A stretch of DNA of 64,000 nt, taken from assembly GCA_964516435.1 (NCBI GenBank), contig CAZEZP010000078.1, positions 124,001 to 188,000 on the forward strand, in the 5' to 3' direction. Of this stretch, positions 1-9,199 are shown in pieces. The position numbers were made by a program, and so were the translations under genes. The first letter of the stretch is position 1. Each line of letters opens with the position of its first letter. A model generated the notes under the pieces. The model had not been told where the DNA came from and made no database searches. It worked only from the letters and a program-made list of their open reading frames with translations. This DNA is from HGW-17 sp964516435 (lineage in GTDB: Bacteria; Myxococcota_A; Polyangia; HGW-17).

Positions 1-186
1 CTCCAGGAGGAGGAACGGCGCAACATCCTCAAGGCCATCGAGTCCGCTTCCGGAAACATGGCCGAAGCCGCCCGCATGCTGGGCATTCCACGCTCCACGC
101 TGTACTACCGCATGCGCAAGCACGATCTGCTGCACCTGCTGCCATACAAATGGACCCGCAATGCGGCGGATGAACCCGAGTCATGA
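1..186 (+). CDS. C-terminal end of a sigma-54-dependent response regulator (Fis-type HTH), partial
   Basis: The frame is open from the first base and ends with TGA at 184-186, giving the last 61 residues of a protein that starts outside the window. It contains a Fis-type helix-turn-helix: the segment NMAEAARMLGIPRSTLYYRM has the spacing and the R-S-T-L-Y-x-R-M recognition helix typical of NtrC-family enhancer-binding activators. Such proteins drive sigma-54 promoters, usually with a receiver and an AAA+ domain upstream; those parts are not visible here, so only the DNA-binding end is supported. The stop overlaps the start of the next gene (ATGA), so the two are probably cotranscribed. Confidence 0.8.
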   Translation, partial: LQEEERRNILKAIESASGNMAEAARMLGIPRSTLYYRMRKHDLLHLLPYKWTRNAADEPES

Positions 187-1454
187 AACCGCAGCATGCG
201 CCCATCCTGTTCTTCGTGCTGGTGTTCGCCGGACTGGTCGTGTTCCTGCTGCTGCGGCCCGATGTCCGGGAAAGCCCGGAACCCTTCTGGCGCCTGGATC
301 TCTCACAAAAGAACGATGCGCCCCGGATTCCGGAGAACTGGGGCCGCGAACTGGACCTGAACGCCTTTCGCGAGCGGGATGGCGCCTACTGGCAGAAGAC
401 GCCATCGGGAATTCTCGTGCAGGCTTCGCTGGAGCCGGCTCTCCAGACGTTCTTCGAGCAGGAATTCAAGAAATACGAGTTGCCGTACGCTGCCGCCGTG
501 GTCATCCACCTTCCGGACGGAGAGGTACGCGCCCTGGCCGGCCATTCCAGCCGGGATCCGCGTCTGACGGCCGGCGAACTGGCCCTGACCCCCTGGGCGC
601 CCGCGGCCTCCCTGTTCAAGGTCGTGACCGCGCTGGCGCTGCTTTCGGTCCCCGGATTCGACCCGAACGAAACGGTGTGCTTTTCGGGAGGACAATCCGG
701 ACTGGCCGCCAGGCATCTGGAGGAACCGGCGCCGGGCGATCCAAAGGCCGTCTGTGAAAATTTGGAGATGGCTCTGGCCAATTCCTCCAATGCCGTGCTG
801 GCGAAACTCGCCCTGCGCCATCTGGACACCCGGCGCCTGCGGGATGCGGCCAGCGCCTGCGGTTTCAACCAGACTCTGCCCTTCGAATTCGAGGTGGGCC
901 GCAGCGTGTTCCGCCTTCCCGACGACGGAGCCGATCCCATGGCGTTGCCGCTGGCCGCCGCCGGATTCGGGCACACCGCCATGAGCCCTTTCCATGCGGC
1001 GTGGCTTTCCGCCCTGCTGGCGGCCGACGGCGTGGCGGCGCCCGTGCACGTCATCCGCCGGGCGCTGGACCCGGATGGCCGGGAGATTCCCGTGAAGCAT
1101 CCGCAATGGGAAGCGCAGCCCCGCTTTCCCGATGTAAGCAAACTGCGCCGCATGCTCGCGGCGACCGTGGAGACGGGAACCGCCCGGGAGGGTTTCTTCC
1201 GCGGCGAGACGCGCCTGGTGCCGGTTCCCGTGGGCGGCAAGACGGGCACGCTGGCGCGCCAGGAGCCGGAAATCCTTACGTATACGTGGTTCATCGGGTA
1301 TTTTCCCGTGGACGGCGCGCGCTGGGCGTTCTCGGTGCTGGTGGTGAACCCGGAGAAATGGCGCACCAAGGCGGCCCACGTATCCGCGCGTCTCGTGAAC
1401 CGCCTGCTGGAACTCGAGGAAAAGGTCGCACCGACGAAAAAGACCGGAGAATGA
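183..1454 (+). CDS. Penicillin-binding protein-type transpeptidase
   Basis: A 423-residue protein with an uncleaved N-terminal membrane anchor (about residues 7-25, ILFFVLVFAGLVVFLLL) and a periplasmic penicillin-binding transpeptidase domain. All three active-site motifs are present: SxxK as S143-L-F-K146, SxN as S201-S-N203 and KTG as K353-T-G355. It should cross-link peptidoglycan, like PbpA/FtsI-type D,D-transpeptidases, but it lacks the N-terminal dimerisation domain of full class B enzymes and is short. Its ATG overlaps the stop of the upstream activator gene, and the next gene starts 3 bases after its stop, so it sits inside an operon. The specific role (division, elongation or envelope stress) cannot be told from sequence. 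Confidence 0.88.
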   Translation: MKPQHAPILFFVLVFAGLVVFLLLRPDVRESPEPFWRLDLSQKNDAPRIPENWGRELDLNAFRERDGAYWQKTPSGILVQASLEPALQTFFEQEFKKYELPYAAAVVIHLPDGEVRALAGHSSRDPRLTAGELALTPWAPAASLFKVVTALALLSVPGFDPNETVCFSGGQSGLAARHLEEPAPGDPKAVCENLEMALANSSNAVLAKLALRHLDTRRLRDAASACGFNQTLPFEFEVGRSVFRLPDDGADPMALPLAAAGFGHTAMSPFHAAWLSALLAADGVAAPVHVIRRALDPDGREIPVKHPQWEAQPRFPDVSKLRRMLAATVETGTAREGFFRGETRLVPVPVGGKTGTLARQEPEILTYTWFIGYFPVDGARWAFSVLVVNPEKWRTKAAHVSARLVNRLLELEEKVAPTKKTGE

Positions 1455-1457
1455 GAC

Positions 1458-3785
1458 ATGGGAACGTGGATGTTCGCCCTCCTGCTGACGGGAACGCTCG
1501 ACTGCGGTTCGGGCGCACGGCTGGAAACCTCGCCCCGGCTCCGTCTGGTGGCGCCAGCCGGCATCGATTGCCCCCTGCCGCCGGACACGCAGGCGCCGGT
1601 GGATTCCTGCGCATGGCATGCGCCGGGCCGCCTGCTGCACGTGGTCGCGGGAAACCGCCAGACGCTCTTTCTCGTGCATTGCAACAAGAACAGCGGCGCG
1701 AACACCCAAAACGAAGGCATGTCCCAGGTGCGCGAGGGCCGCATCGATGCGGGACATCCCTGGCGTTTCGATGCCGCCCTGGGCGAAGTCTACCAGGAGG
1801 CCGGACGCCACTGCGACGGCCGGCCGTTTCGGGTGCGCCGGGAGCGCTTCACGACGGCCGGCTGGGTTCCGGCGGAGGAAAACACGGCCAAGACCAGGGC
1901 CATCGCGAAAGAATACCAGGCCGTGCGCGGGCTTCCCCCCGGAATCCTGCGCAGGCCCTGGCTTTCTCCCCCCGTGCCGGATGTGATCGGGCCCGCTTCG
2001 GACCCCGACGAGGAAGCGCCTTCCCCCGTACGCCTTTCCGATGCCGACGCCGAAACGGCCTGGGTGGATGATGCGAAGACTCCAGGAACCACTCTCATCT
2101 ACAGGCTGCCGGTTTCCTTTCCGCCCATGCGCGTCCTATCCATCCTGCCGGGACACGGCGGCAGCGAAAATGCCTTCAGGCGCCATGCCCGGCTCAAAAG
2201 CCTGCGGATCACGTCGGGAAACCGGGTTGTGCGCTTGCGCTTCCCGCAGGATCCGGCTTCCACGCCCGGATCGTTCCATGTTCCCTGGCACGTGGAATTC
2301 AAGGAACCTCCAGGAAACTGCCTCGAAATCACAATCGAGGAACTGTATCCCGGCGAAAACGCCGCCATTTCCGAAATTTCCCTCTATACGGCCATGGATT
2401 TCGCGCCGGATCCGGTGGCGTTCTTCGCAGGGGCGGCGGCTTCGTGGCCCGCCGAAATCACACTGAAGACGGCTGGCGGCTTCACCGATGCCCAACTGGC
2501 TCAGGCATGGCGCATCCTGCCTCCGGAGCAAAAAATAAAGATTGCAGCCGAAGTGATCCGCCGAACTTCCCCGGAACTGGTGAGCGCCCAACTGGAAATG
2601 CTGGCATGGGCCGATGCTTCCCTCCTGCCGCGGCTGGCCCGTATCCTGGCGCGGCCGGAAGCCCGCGGCGCACTTCTGGAGAAGATGAAGACCGTCGCAG
2701 ATGTGGAAATCCTGGCCCGCATCCTGCCACCGTTCCTTGCGGGCGGGGTTCCCGAAGCCGGCATTCTGGACGGCATTCTCGAAAAACGCCCGGAACTCTC
2801 CTCCATGGTGCGCGATCACGTCCGCCCCGCCGACCGGGCCGCCCTGGTGGAGGCCTGGTGCGCGATTTTGCCCCAGCGCTCTTTCGTGCTGACCCACTGG
2901 GCCAAAAACGACCCGCGGGTCCACGAAAAAGCCGTGGCGTGCCTGGCGGCGGCGCCGGCGGCGAAAAGCCTGCAGGAGCGGCTGGACCTCCTGCGGGCGG
3001 CGTCCATCCTGGGCGACCGGAAACTGCGGGCCCGCGTGAAGGAAGAACTCCGCAGGCCGGGTCCGGACGTCGTGCGCCTGCAGGGGCTCGCCACGCTCCT
3101 GCATCTGCAGCCCACGCCCCGCGAACTTTTGGAACTGGCCCGCACGCGGCGTCCCGATGCCCAGTGGGTGCTTCTGACCCACTGGCCCGAAAAGGCGCCC
3201 CTGACGCCCGAAATCGCGGGCCTCGCGAAAAGCCCGTGGCCGCCCGTCGCCCGGCAGGCGCGAAACCTGCTGGCATCCCGCTGCCATCCTTCATTTTTAC
3301 CCATTGCTCGCACCATCCTCCTGAAAACTCAGCACGAGGACTGGTTCGACGTGCTGAATCGCGTGAAGGATTGCGGATACGACACCCTGCGCCGGGACCT
3401 TTTGGCCGTGTTCGCCCGCAAGGGGCTTTCGGCGGATGCCTTTGCAGCCCTGGCCCACGTGTTCGCGCTCGAGGGAGAAAGAAAGACGGCCGCCGCCGTG
3501 GCGCTCCGGATGCAGGATTTCTTCTCTCCCCGGCATGGCAGACGCTTCCTGGAGGAACGCGCACCGGAAGGCTCCCGCCTGCTGTGGGCGCTCGCCGCCT
3601 ACGATCGCCCGGAAGACACTGCGACCTTCGCCGGCCTGGCGCGCCGCGACCTGCCGGAATCCCACCTGGAAATCCTCGCGTCCATTCTGGCGGCCCGCTG
3701 CAGAAAGCCGGTCGTCGTGCCCGAACGCGTATGGCGGCGGCCAGCCGAGTTTCACGCCTTCATCCGGGACTGCACGGGGTATTGA
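1458..3785 (+). CDS. Exported HEAT-like repeat protein of unknown function
   Basis: A 775-residue protein with a short hydrophobic N-terminus (MGTWMFALLLTGTL) that looks like a signal peptide or lipoprotein leader with a cysteine near residue 16. Residues about 170-320 look beta-rich and may form a discoidin-like sandwich (my reading, weak). From about residue 330 to the end the sequence is alanine/leucine-rich amphipathic helices in pairs with regular L-x-x-A-R patterns, consistent with HEAT-type repeats. No catalytic motif is seen. It starts 3 bases after the transpeptidase gene, so it is probably cotranscribed with it and may act in the envelope. Confidence 0.7.
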   Translation: MGTWMFALLLTGTLDCGSGARLETSPRLRLVAPAGIDCPLPPDTQAPVDSCAWHAPGRLLHVVAGNRQTLFLVHCNKNSGANTQNEGMSQVREGRIDAGHPWRFDAALGEVYQEAGRHCDGRPFRVRRERFTTAGWVPAEENTAKTRAIAKEYQAVRGLPPGILRRPWLSPPVPDVIGPASDPDEEAPSPVRLSDADAETAWVDDAKTPGTTLIYRLPVSFPPMRVLSILPGHGGSENAFRRHARLKSLRITSGNRVVRLRFPQDPASTPGSFHVPWHVEFKEPPGNCLEITIEELYPGENAAISEISLYTAMDFAPDPVAFFAGAAASWPAEITLKTAGGFTDAQLAQAWRILPPEQKIKIAAEVIRRTSPELVSAQLEMLAWADASLLPRLARILARPEARGALLEKMKTVADVEILARILPPFLAGGVPEAGILDGILEKRPELSSMVRDHVRPADRAALVEAWCAILPQRSFVLTHWAKNDPRVHEKAVACLAAAPAAKSLQERLDLLRAASILGDRKLRARVKEELRRPGPDVVRLQGLATLLHLQPTPRELLELARTRRPDAQWVLLTHWPEKAPLTPEIAGLAKSPWPPVARQARNLLASRCHPSFLPIARTILLKTQHEDWFDVLNRVKDCGYDTLRRDLLAVFARKGLSADAFAALAHVFALEGERKTAAAVALRMQDFFSPRHGRRFLEERAPEGSRLLWALAAYDRPEDTATFAGLARRDLPESHLEILASILAARCRKPVVVPERVWRRPAEFHAFIRDCTGY

Positions 3786-3808
3786 AATAAAATTGCAATT
3801 TATTGTAA

Positions 3809-4438
3809 TCAGCAGGATTTATATGCGGGGTCTGGAACACCAACGGGTATCACATACAATACCTTTTCGCTGGTGACGGACAACCCCACCAGCGGCTGCA
3901 GTTCCTCTTCCGTGAACGCCCCCACCGGCACCGAGCCGAGCCCTTCCGCCACCGCCTGCAGATGGAGGTTCTGGGCGATGTGGCCGGCCTCCAGGAAAAG
4001 ATACTGGACGCTGCGGTCCTTATAGCGCGGCATGATGCGCTCGTGAATGCCGGTGAGAAGAAAGACCGCCGCCCCCTGGCGCACCCACGGCTGGGACAGG
4101 CAGGCATGCATGAGGTCCTTCGCGATGTCCCGCTCCCTTTCGCAGGACAGGGCATGGCGGGCGTGCCGGTAGCGATACAAGCCGGGCTCAATGCCCTCCA
4201 CGCGGTGCGCCGAAACCAGGATTTCCACGGGATAGCAACTGCCCGCGGACGGCGCCGTGCGGCACCCGCGGCCCGCTTCGTCGAACACCCGCCCATCGGC
4301 CGCGAACAGCAGGTTCGAAAGTTGACGTTGCGTGATGGGATCGGGAGAAAAATGGCGGACGCTTCGGCGCGCCAGCAGGACATTCTTCAAGGGTGTCTCG
4401 TTCAATTCGGGCGGCGGCAGGGAAATCCATTCATTCAT
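3809..4438 (-). CDS. SagB-type nitroreductase-family oxidoreductase
   Basis: A 209-residue flavin-dependent nitroreductase-fold protein. The N-terminal RRSVRHFS is the FMN-phosphate-binding RRSxRxF signature, followed by TAPSAGSCYPVEI, the T-x-P-S-A-G-x-x-x-P-x-E motif of SagB/thiazoline-oxidase-like members, and a C-terminal GxGSVPVGAF segment. Members use FMN and NAD(P)H; SagB enzymes oxidise thiazolines in peptide toxins, but no TOMM peptide or cyclodehydratase is nearby, so the substrate is unknown. The start at 4438 was chosen over 4498 because a purine-rich GAAGAGAAAG lies just before it and the longer form would overlap the upstream gene. It is the last gene of the minus-strand operon. 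Confidence 0.85.
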   Translation of the reverse strand: MNEWISLPPPELNETPLKNVLLARRSVRHFSPDPITQRQLSNLLFAADGRVFDEAGRGCRTAPSAGSCYPVEILVSAHRVEGIEPGLYRYRHARHALSCERERDIAKDLMHACLSQPWVRQGAAVFLLTGIHERIMPRYKDRSVQYLFLEAGHIAQNLHLQAVAEGLGSVPVGAFTEEELQPLVGLSVTSEKVLYVIPVGVPDPAYKSC

Positions 4439-4458
4439 TCTTTTCTTCTTTCTCTTCT

Positions 4459-5778
4459 TTATATCTGAAACTTCATGGAATCGATTGCTTTTTTCCATTC
4501 ATTGCCATTGAAATCGATTCCCAGTTCCAATGCAATCAGACGCACAAGAAAATACATGGCTTCCGGTGGGGAGACAATGGAAAACAGGTGGTGCACAAAG
4601 GGATGATCGAGCGCCAGCGCCCATTCCCCGCAAACATCCGGTTTCGGAAAGCGACGGCATGCCACGCGGCGCGCCACTGGCAGCGCGGTCGCTGGAAAAC
4701 CGGGAAGTTTTAGTTCAAAAACCCCCGCAGATGGCGGCATTTCCCGGTCGTCGGATGCAAGGACGAACATGGGCCAGCATTCCATTGGCGCAGGGTCGAG
4801 AAAAACCAGATGCAGTCGGCCCCCGTTTCCCGGAAGAAACCGCAGGAGGGATGCTCCGATGCGCTCCAGTTCGGAAAACGGCCCCGCAGCCTCCAGCATG
4901 TGCGCCACACAGGCCGGTTTTTCATCCGCGGGCATGGATTTTTCATCCTGCGCTTTCCTCTCCAGTTTCATGGCGTCCTGAAAGTCGCGCGCCACGGCGG
5001 AAGCCGCATTGCCGGCATCCATGCGGAAGCGGGAATCCCAGTCGAAATGATGGAACGCTACCGGACATGGCTGGCTCTGGACCCAAAAACCCTTATGGAA
5101 CAGCCGGATTTCCCCATCGGGATGATCCAGCCGGTACAGGACGCACTCGCCCCACGGACGACTGAGCCTGCAGGCGGAAAGCGCGCCCGCAGGCGTCGAA
5201 GGCCACGAATGCTCCCTGCCATTGACGAACACCCGAAGTTCCGGCCGCGCGGGACGGCTCTGCAGCACCCTGGCCAGACGACCCTCCAGCGTTTCGGGCG
5301 TGAAGCCGCGCAGAAACCACTGGATGCGCTGCCCCGGCGACGGTTCCGACAACACATGGATCTCGGCCGATCCATCCGACAGCAGCCAGGCTTCCAGCGT
5401 GGCGCCGGCAGCATGCGTTCGCCACAGCGTCAGAATGCACCCATCGGGCGGCCCGACCGGAAGGGAAATCTCCATGCGCGTCCAGTCCGTCGAATCCGTT
5501 TCCCAGATGCCTTTCTCCAGCAGTTGCTTCAACTGCGTGAAATCGGGACCATCCGCGGCATGCGCGAACTGTGCCACCGCAAAACCGGCCCCGACGGGAT
5601 CCCAGAACGTGCGGATGTCCAGATCCCGCGCGCCGGCGGCCACGGCTCCCTGCAGCACCTGGAAAAGCGCATGCTCCAGGCTCCTCTCGTCCGCATCGGG
5701 CGCCTGCACCGCCTGCAAACCGCCCTCGACACGGGGAAACAGCCATTCCCGCAGAAGGGAGAATCCATCTTCTTCCAT
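4459..5778 (-). CDS. Conserved-looking protein of unknown function in ATPase operon
   Basis: 439 residues, not recognised. The protein is soluble and tryptophan-rich. The first 250 residues contain segments faintly like a degenerate GHKL/HSP90-type ATPase (a helix with GAVAAGARDLDI, then VGAGFAVAQF, and later LRVFVNGREH), but no convincing nucleotide-binding motifs, so this is only a hint. It starts 3 bases after the ATPase gene stops and its end lies 20 bases before the nitroreductase gene, so it is part of one transcriptional unit and may be a partner of the ATPase. Confidence 0.6.
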   Translation of the reverse strand: MEEDGFSLLREWLFPRVEGGLQAVQAPDADERSLEHALFQVLQGAVAAGARDLDIRTFWDPVGAGFAVAQFAHAADGPDFTQLKQLLEKGIWETDSTDWTRMEISLPVGPPDGCILTLWRTHAAGATLEAWLLSDGSAEIHVLSEPSPGQRIQWFLRGFTPETLEGRLARVLQSRPARPELRVFVNGREHSWPSTPAGALSACRLSRPWGECVLYRLDHPDGEIRLFHKGFWVQSQPCPVAFHHFDWDSRFRMDAGNAASAVARDFQDAMKLERKAQDEKSMPADEKPACVAHMLEAAGPFSELERIGASLLRFLPGNGGRLHLVFLDPAPMECWPMFVLASDDREMPPSAGVFELKLPGFPATALPVARRVACRRFPKPDVCGEWALALDHPFVHHLFSIVSPPEAMYFLVRLIALELGIDFNGNEWKKAIDSMKFQI

Positions 5779-5781
5779 GGA

Positions 5782-7374
5782 TCACGCTTCCGTTTCCAGT
5801 TCGAGCATCGCCCGGCGGCGGGCCCGTTCCTCCCGCACCCATTCCCGCACCCGGGCATTCACCAATTCTTCCTCCTCGCGCGCGCTGGCTGCTTTCACGA
5901 AATCCATAACGTATTGATATTGCTCGAAAAATTCGCGCGCCGAAAGATTGCGTCTGGTTTTGCGAAGCATTTCCCGGCGGGCATCCGGATCGGCTTCGAA
6001 AAATCCATCGGGATATTCCACGTCGTCCATCAGCGCGCACAGCCGACGGGCGAAATGGGCACAGTCACGGCCCGAAAGCCCGGCTGCGGCTGCCTTTTCA
6101 CCGAATTCTCTCCACTGGCGCGCCGAAAGCCCCGCGTGCGGCGCGTACTCTTCCCCCAGCAGGCGGTCGCGCACCAGCACGGTGTACTGCTGGGGCGTCA
6201 CCGGGCCTTCCAGCAGATAGGGCTGCTGCGCCAGACGGCTGATGGTGGCGTCGTCCATCTGCATGTAGTTGGCGTCGCAGATCAGGAACCACTGTCCGTT
6301 GCCGGGAAGAAGCGTGCCATCGAACAGGCCGAACGCCGCCCCCAGGATGCTCTTTTCCTCGGGGCGCAGGTCGCCGCCGGAACGCGTGCCGAACGCCGTG
6401 TCGATATCCGGCCAGTAGAAGCCCACCACGCCGGGAAACCCCTGCAGTTCGCTGGTGAAACGCTCGATGAGCGCCGAAGCCGAGGCGTTCTGGTATGCCG
6501 AGGCCCAATCGGTGCGCCGGATGACGCAGAACTTGGCTGAAAGCCCCACCGCGGCTGCGCGCTCCAGCAGATGCCGGCCCAGCGCATGCGCGCTGGCCGT
6601 CTTGCCGCATCCCGGCTTTCCCAGCGCGAACAGGATGGGATTGATGCGCTTGGGATTCGTTCCCGAACGGGGATCGTAGGCCAGCACGTCGCGCACCAGG
6701 CGGCGCCCCGCGGCCAGGAATTCCTCGTTGCCCACGATGTCCTCCATCCGGACGGGAAGAATGGGCTGTGGCTGGATTTTTTGAATGTCTCCAAAGGGTG
6801 TATAGAAAAACTCGAACAATTCGAAGGAATTCGATCTGATTCCATTCAATGCCCCGTGGTAGCGCGGATCCATGGATTGCATGATGCAGAAGGACGCCAT
6901 GAGATGCGCATATGCACACAGCGCCTCGTCGGCGGCATATCCTTTCTGCACGTGATCCTTCACGAACAGGAATGCGTCCTTCAGGAATACTTCCAGCAGT
7001 GGATCCCGAAGCAGAATGGCGCGGGTTTCGGCCTGTGGAAGCGCGTTGACGGTCCGCACGCGGCCGCGGGTGACCTCGTCCATGCCCCGGGCCAGAAACG
7101 ATGCGGCCGCATGCACGGCCACCAGGCGGTTCAGGGGAAGCGGTGCGTCACCGGCGGCATCCCCCGTGCTGCGCTGGAGAAATCCCTGCATGGCCAGCAG
7201 CACGCCGCCGGCGCGCTCCAGCATGCCGAGCACCGCATGGCCCCGGGGTCCCAGCCCATAGGGCCAGCGTTCCCAGGCAACCAGGAATGCCGGCCAGCCG
7301 GCCTGCAGGATGGCGGGTGCCAGGTCGGCCTGCAGCGGTGCGAACTGTTCCACGTGAAACGTGAAGCGCGTCAT
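5782..7374 (-). CDS. AAA-type P-loop ATPase of the minus-strand operon
   Basis: A 530-residue soluble ATPase. About 240 residues in, GKPGCGKTASA is a clear Walker A loop. Around residue 310, GVVGFYWPDIDTAF could be a divergent Walker B. WFLICDANY, with DATISRLAQQ after it, resembles the sensor-1 and arginine region of AAA proteins. The N-terminal 200 residues are helical and not recognised. It is not a standard MoxR, ClpX or Lon sequence. The start overlaps the stop of the upstream gene by 4 bases (7371-7374), which implies translational coupling. A parS-like palindrome lies inside its fifth to tenth codons. Its substrate is unknown; the coiled-coil and unknown partners of the operon are candidates. 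Confidence 0.75.
   Translation of the reverse strand: MTRFTFHVEQFAPLQADLAPAILQAGWPAFLVAWERWPYGLGPRGHAVLGMLERAGGVLLAMQGFLQRSTGDAAGDAPLPLNRLVAVHAAASFLARGMDEVTRGRVRTVNALPQAETRAILLRDPLLEVFLKDAFLFVKDHVQKGYAADEALCAYAHLMASFCIMQSMDPRYHGALNGIRSNSFELFEFFYTPFGDIQKIQPQPILPVRMEDIVGNEEFLAAGRRLVRDVLAYDPRSGTNPKRINPILFALGKPGCGKTASAHALGRHLLERAAAVGLSAKFCVIRRTDWASAYQNASASALIERFTSELQGFPGVVGFYWPDIDTAFGTRSGGDLRPEEKSILGAAFGLFDGTLLPGNGQWFLICDANYMQMDDATISRLAQQPYLLEGPVTPQQYTVLVRDRLLGEEYAPHAGLSARQWREFGEKAAAAGLSGRDCAHFARRLCALMDDVEYPDGFFEADPDARREMLRKTRRNLSAREFFEQYQYVMDFVKAASAREEEELVNARVREWVREERARRRAMLELETEA
7346..7361. promoter_or_regulatory. parS-like ParB-binding site 1
   Basis: TGTTCCACGTGAAACG matches the Bacillus-type parS consensus TGTTCCACGTGAAACA at 15 of 16 positions. 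It lies inside the first codons of the ATPase gene. parS sites nucleate ParB for chromosome segregation and are usually found near the origin of replication. A second, perfect palindromic copy at 13205 and the nearby dnaN-recF genes support this reading. Confidence 0.7.
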
Positions 7375-8138
7375 GGACCTGCCTCCGGAAACTCGGGTCT
7401 CAGGTAGGGAAAGGTTTCGCGAAAATGCTCGAAATCACTTGAACTTCCGCTCAGCACCAGCCGTCTCCGGCGCTCCACGCGATATCCCGCGCGGCGCCGG
7501 AATGCATGCAGACGGTCTGGCGGAAAAATCCCGGGATGCTCGAAAAACGGATCGTCGCAGATATCGGGTCCTTCCATGGCGGACACCATTTCCATCGGAA
7601 CGTGCAGCAGCAGCGCATCTGGATGCGATTCGAAGAAACCGCGAAAAGCATCCGGGCAGACCCGTGCGCTCCATATCGGCCCCAGCCGCACCCAGGATGC
7701 CGATTCCATGCGCACACCGGAATTGGCCAGCGCCTGCACGAATCCCAGTTCGGCCTCCTGGAGGAAAGCATTTTCAAAAAAATCCAGAATGGCCGGTTTC
7801 ACGAAGTCGGATGCCGGCGGCAGGGAAAACGGATCCGGACCCGCAGTTCCGCGAACCTCGAACACGCATCGATGCCGGCCCCAGACGTGGTGCACGGGGT
7901 CCACGCGATCCCGAATCCATTCCATGCGTGCACTCCCGCCAGTTGCGCCGAGCCAATCCACCCGCGAGCGGGGCGCCGGGGCATGGCGGGAGCCGAAGTG
8001 CAGCGGCATGCCGGAAACGGAATGAGCGAAATTCCCCGCATGCAGGCAGGCATCCGCCGCCGCCCGGGCATCCGGTGCGCGCACATCGGTGCGCAGGTGG
8101 TTCAGCAGATGGGATGCGGCCTGGGAAAAATCGTTCAT
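7371..8138 (-). CDS. Protein of unknown function in ATPase operon
   Basis: 255 residues, not recognised. No signal peptide, membrane segment or catalytic motif is obvious; the C-terminus has a basic cluster (RRRAGYRVERRRRL). Both ends overlap neighbours by four bases (ATGA at 8135-8138 and 7371-7374), so the gene is surely part of the five-gene minus-strand operon and is likely translated together with the coiled-coil protein before it and the ATPase after it. Confidence 0.6.
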   Translation of the reverse strand: MNDFSQAASHLLNHLRTDVRAPDARAAADACLHAGNFAHSVSGMPLHFGSRHAPAPRSRVDWLGATGGSARMEWIRDRVDPVHHVWGRHRCVFEVRGTAGPDPFSLPPASDFVKPAILDFFENAFLQEAELGFVQALANSGVRMESASWVRLGPIWSARVCPDAFRGFFESHPDALLLHVPMEMVSAMEGPDICDDPFFEHPGIFPPDRLHAFRRRAGYRVERRRRLVLSGSSSDFEHFRETFPYLRPEFPEAGP

Positions 8139-9199
8139 TCCCCGGTTTTTTCACGTTCTTCGAGCGCCTTCTGCAGGATGCGCTCGAGTTGCTGCTGGCG
8201 GATTTCCTTTTCGGCGGCGAGATTGCGTTCCACCAGATCCTCCACCTGCCGGTCGTAGATGTGCATGTCGGCCACGATCTGCTCCACGTTGCGCGTGAGG
8301 AACAGCGAGGTTTCCGATGTGATCACCGCCACCTTGTTCATGCTTTCCTTGAGGCTCTCCATGCTCGCCGTCACCTGCAGCGACAACTGGCCTGCTTCCG
8401 CCAGCGTGGCCAGGCGCGCCGCATGCTGGCGCAGTTCATCGAGCACCAGTTCGGCGGTATCGTGGATGATCGTCATGTTGGCATGCAGATTTTTCGAAAT
8501 TTCCTCGAAATGGCGGTTCATCTTCATGATGGAATCGAGATGGGACAGGGCATGGTCGAACATCTGCATTTTTTGTCCATGTTCCCACACCAGGCGGTCC
8601 ACCTCCACCAGTTGCGCTTCCAGGGTGCGGTATTCCTCGGAACTGGCATCCTGAATCTGCGACAAGCGGCTCATGATCTCTTCCCGCGCCTGCTTGAGCT
8701 CCAGCACCAGATCCACGAACTGCCTCTTGCCCTTGGCCGCCTCCACCTTCTTGGACTGCAGCGTCTTCTGGTCTTCGTGAAGCGCGGAAATGGTCCGCTC
8801 CACCCTGCGCAGGTATTCGGAAATCTTCTTCAGATGACCATCCGCGATGTCGATCTTGGCCGCCAGCAAATCCGCCAGCGGCCGGCGCCGGAAGGGACGC
8901 CCCAGCAGGGGAATCCGGCCCAGCGCGCCGCGCAGGCCCCTGGAGAAGCCTCCCTTCTCTCCGGACGCCATGGTCTTGATTTCATCGAGCAGGCTGCGCT
9001 GTTCGGCGATTTCCCGGTTCATGTCCGCCGCCAGTTTCTCGTGCTCCTCCTGCAGGCGCTTGAGTTCCTGCAATCCATCCTGATGCCGGGCGCGATACTG
9101 CTCATCGATTTGCGCCGTCGCCTCCCGGCTCCACCGGCTGCCGTCGAATTCCACCTGCTTCTTGAGAATTTCCTCGATGTGCGACGCTTCGTCCGTCAT
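8135..9199 (-). CDS. Long coiled-coil protein, first gene of the minus-strand operon
   Basis: About 354 residues, charged and mostly helical with heptad-like leucine spacing over nearly its whole length, broken by a basic glycine/proline patch near residues 85-110 (GLRGALGRIPLLGRPFRRRP). It has no membrane segment and no enzyme motif. The start at 9199 (MTDEASHIEEILKK) was chosen because AAGGAAGGGAAGG lies just upstream; a longer frame to 9304 has no such site. It resembles structural or scaffold coiled-coil proteins; a link to toxic-anion-resistance (TelA-like) coiled-coil proteins is possible from the overall look but unproven. It leads an operon with an AAA-type ATPase. Confidence 0.65.
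   Translation of the reverse strand: MTDEASHIEEILKKQVEFDGSRWSREATAQIDEQYRARHQDGLQELKRLQEEHEKLAADMNREIAEQRSLLDEIKTMASGEKGGFSRGLRGALGRIPLLGRPFRRRPLADLLAAKIDIADGHLKKISEYLRRVERTISALHEDQKTLQSKKVEAAKGKRQFVDLVLELKQAREEIMSRLSQIQDASSEEYRTLEAQLVEVDRLVWEHGQKMQMFDHALSHLDSIMKMNRHFEEISKNLHANMTIIHDTAELVLDELRQHAARLATLAEAGQLSLQVTASMESLKESMNKVAVITSETSLFLTRNVEQIVADMHIYDRQVEDLVERNLAAEKEIRQQQLERILQKALEEREKTGE

Noticed and set aside
303..1811. Long open frame on the minus strand opposite the transpeptidase and HEAT genes
   Set aside because: It mirrors the GC-rich codons of the real genes, has a biased His/Arg/Gly/Gln composition, no ribosome site and no family resemblance.
4459..5778. HSP90/HtpG-like chaperone in the minus-strand operon
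   Set aside because: A few segments look similar, but the N-x-x-x-D/N and G-x-G-x-G ATP motifs are not present, so I keep it as unknown.
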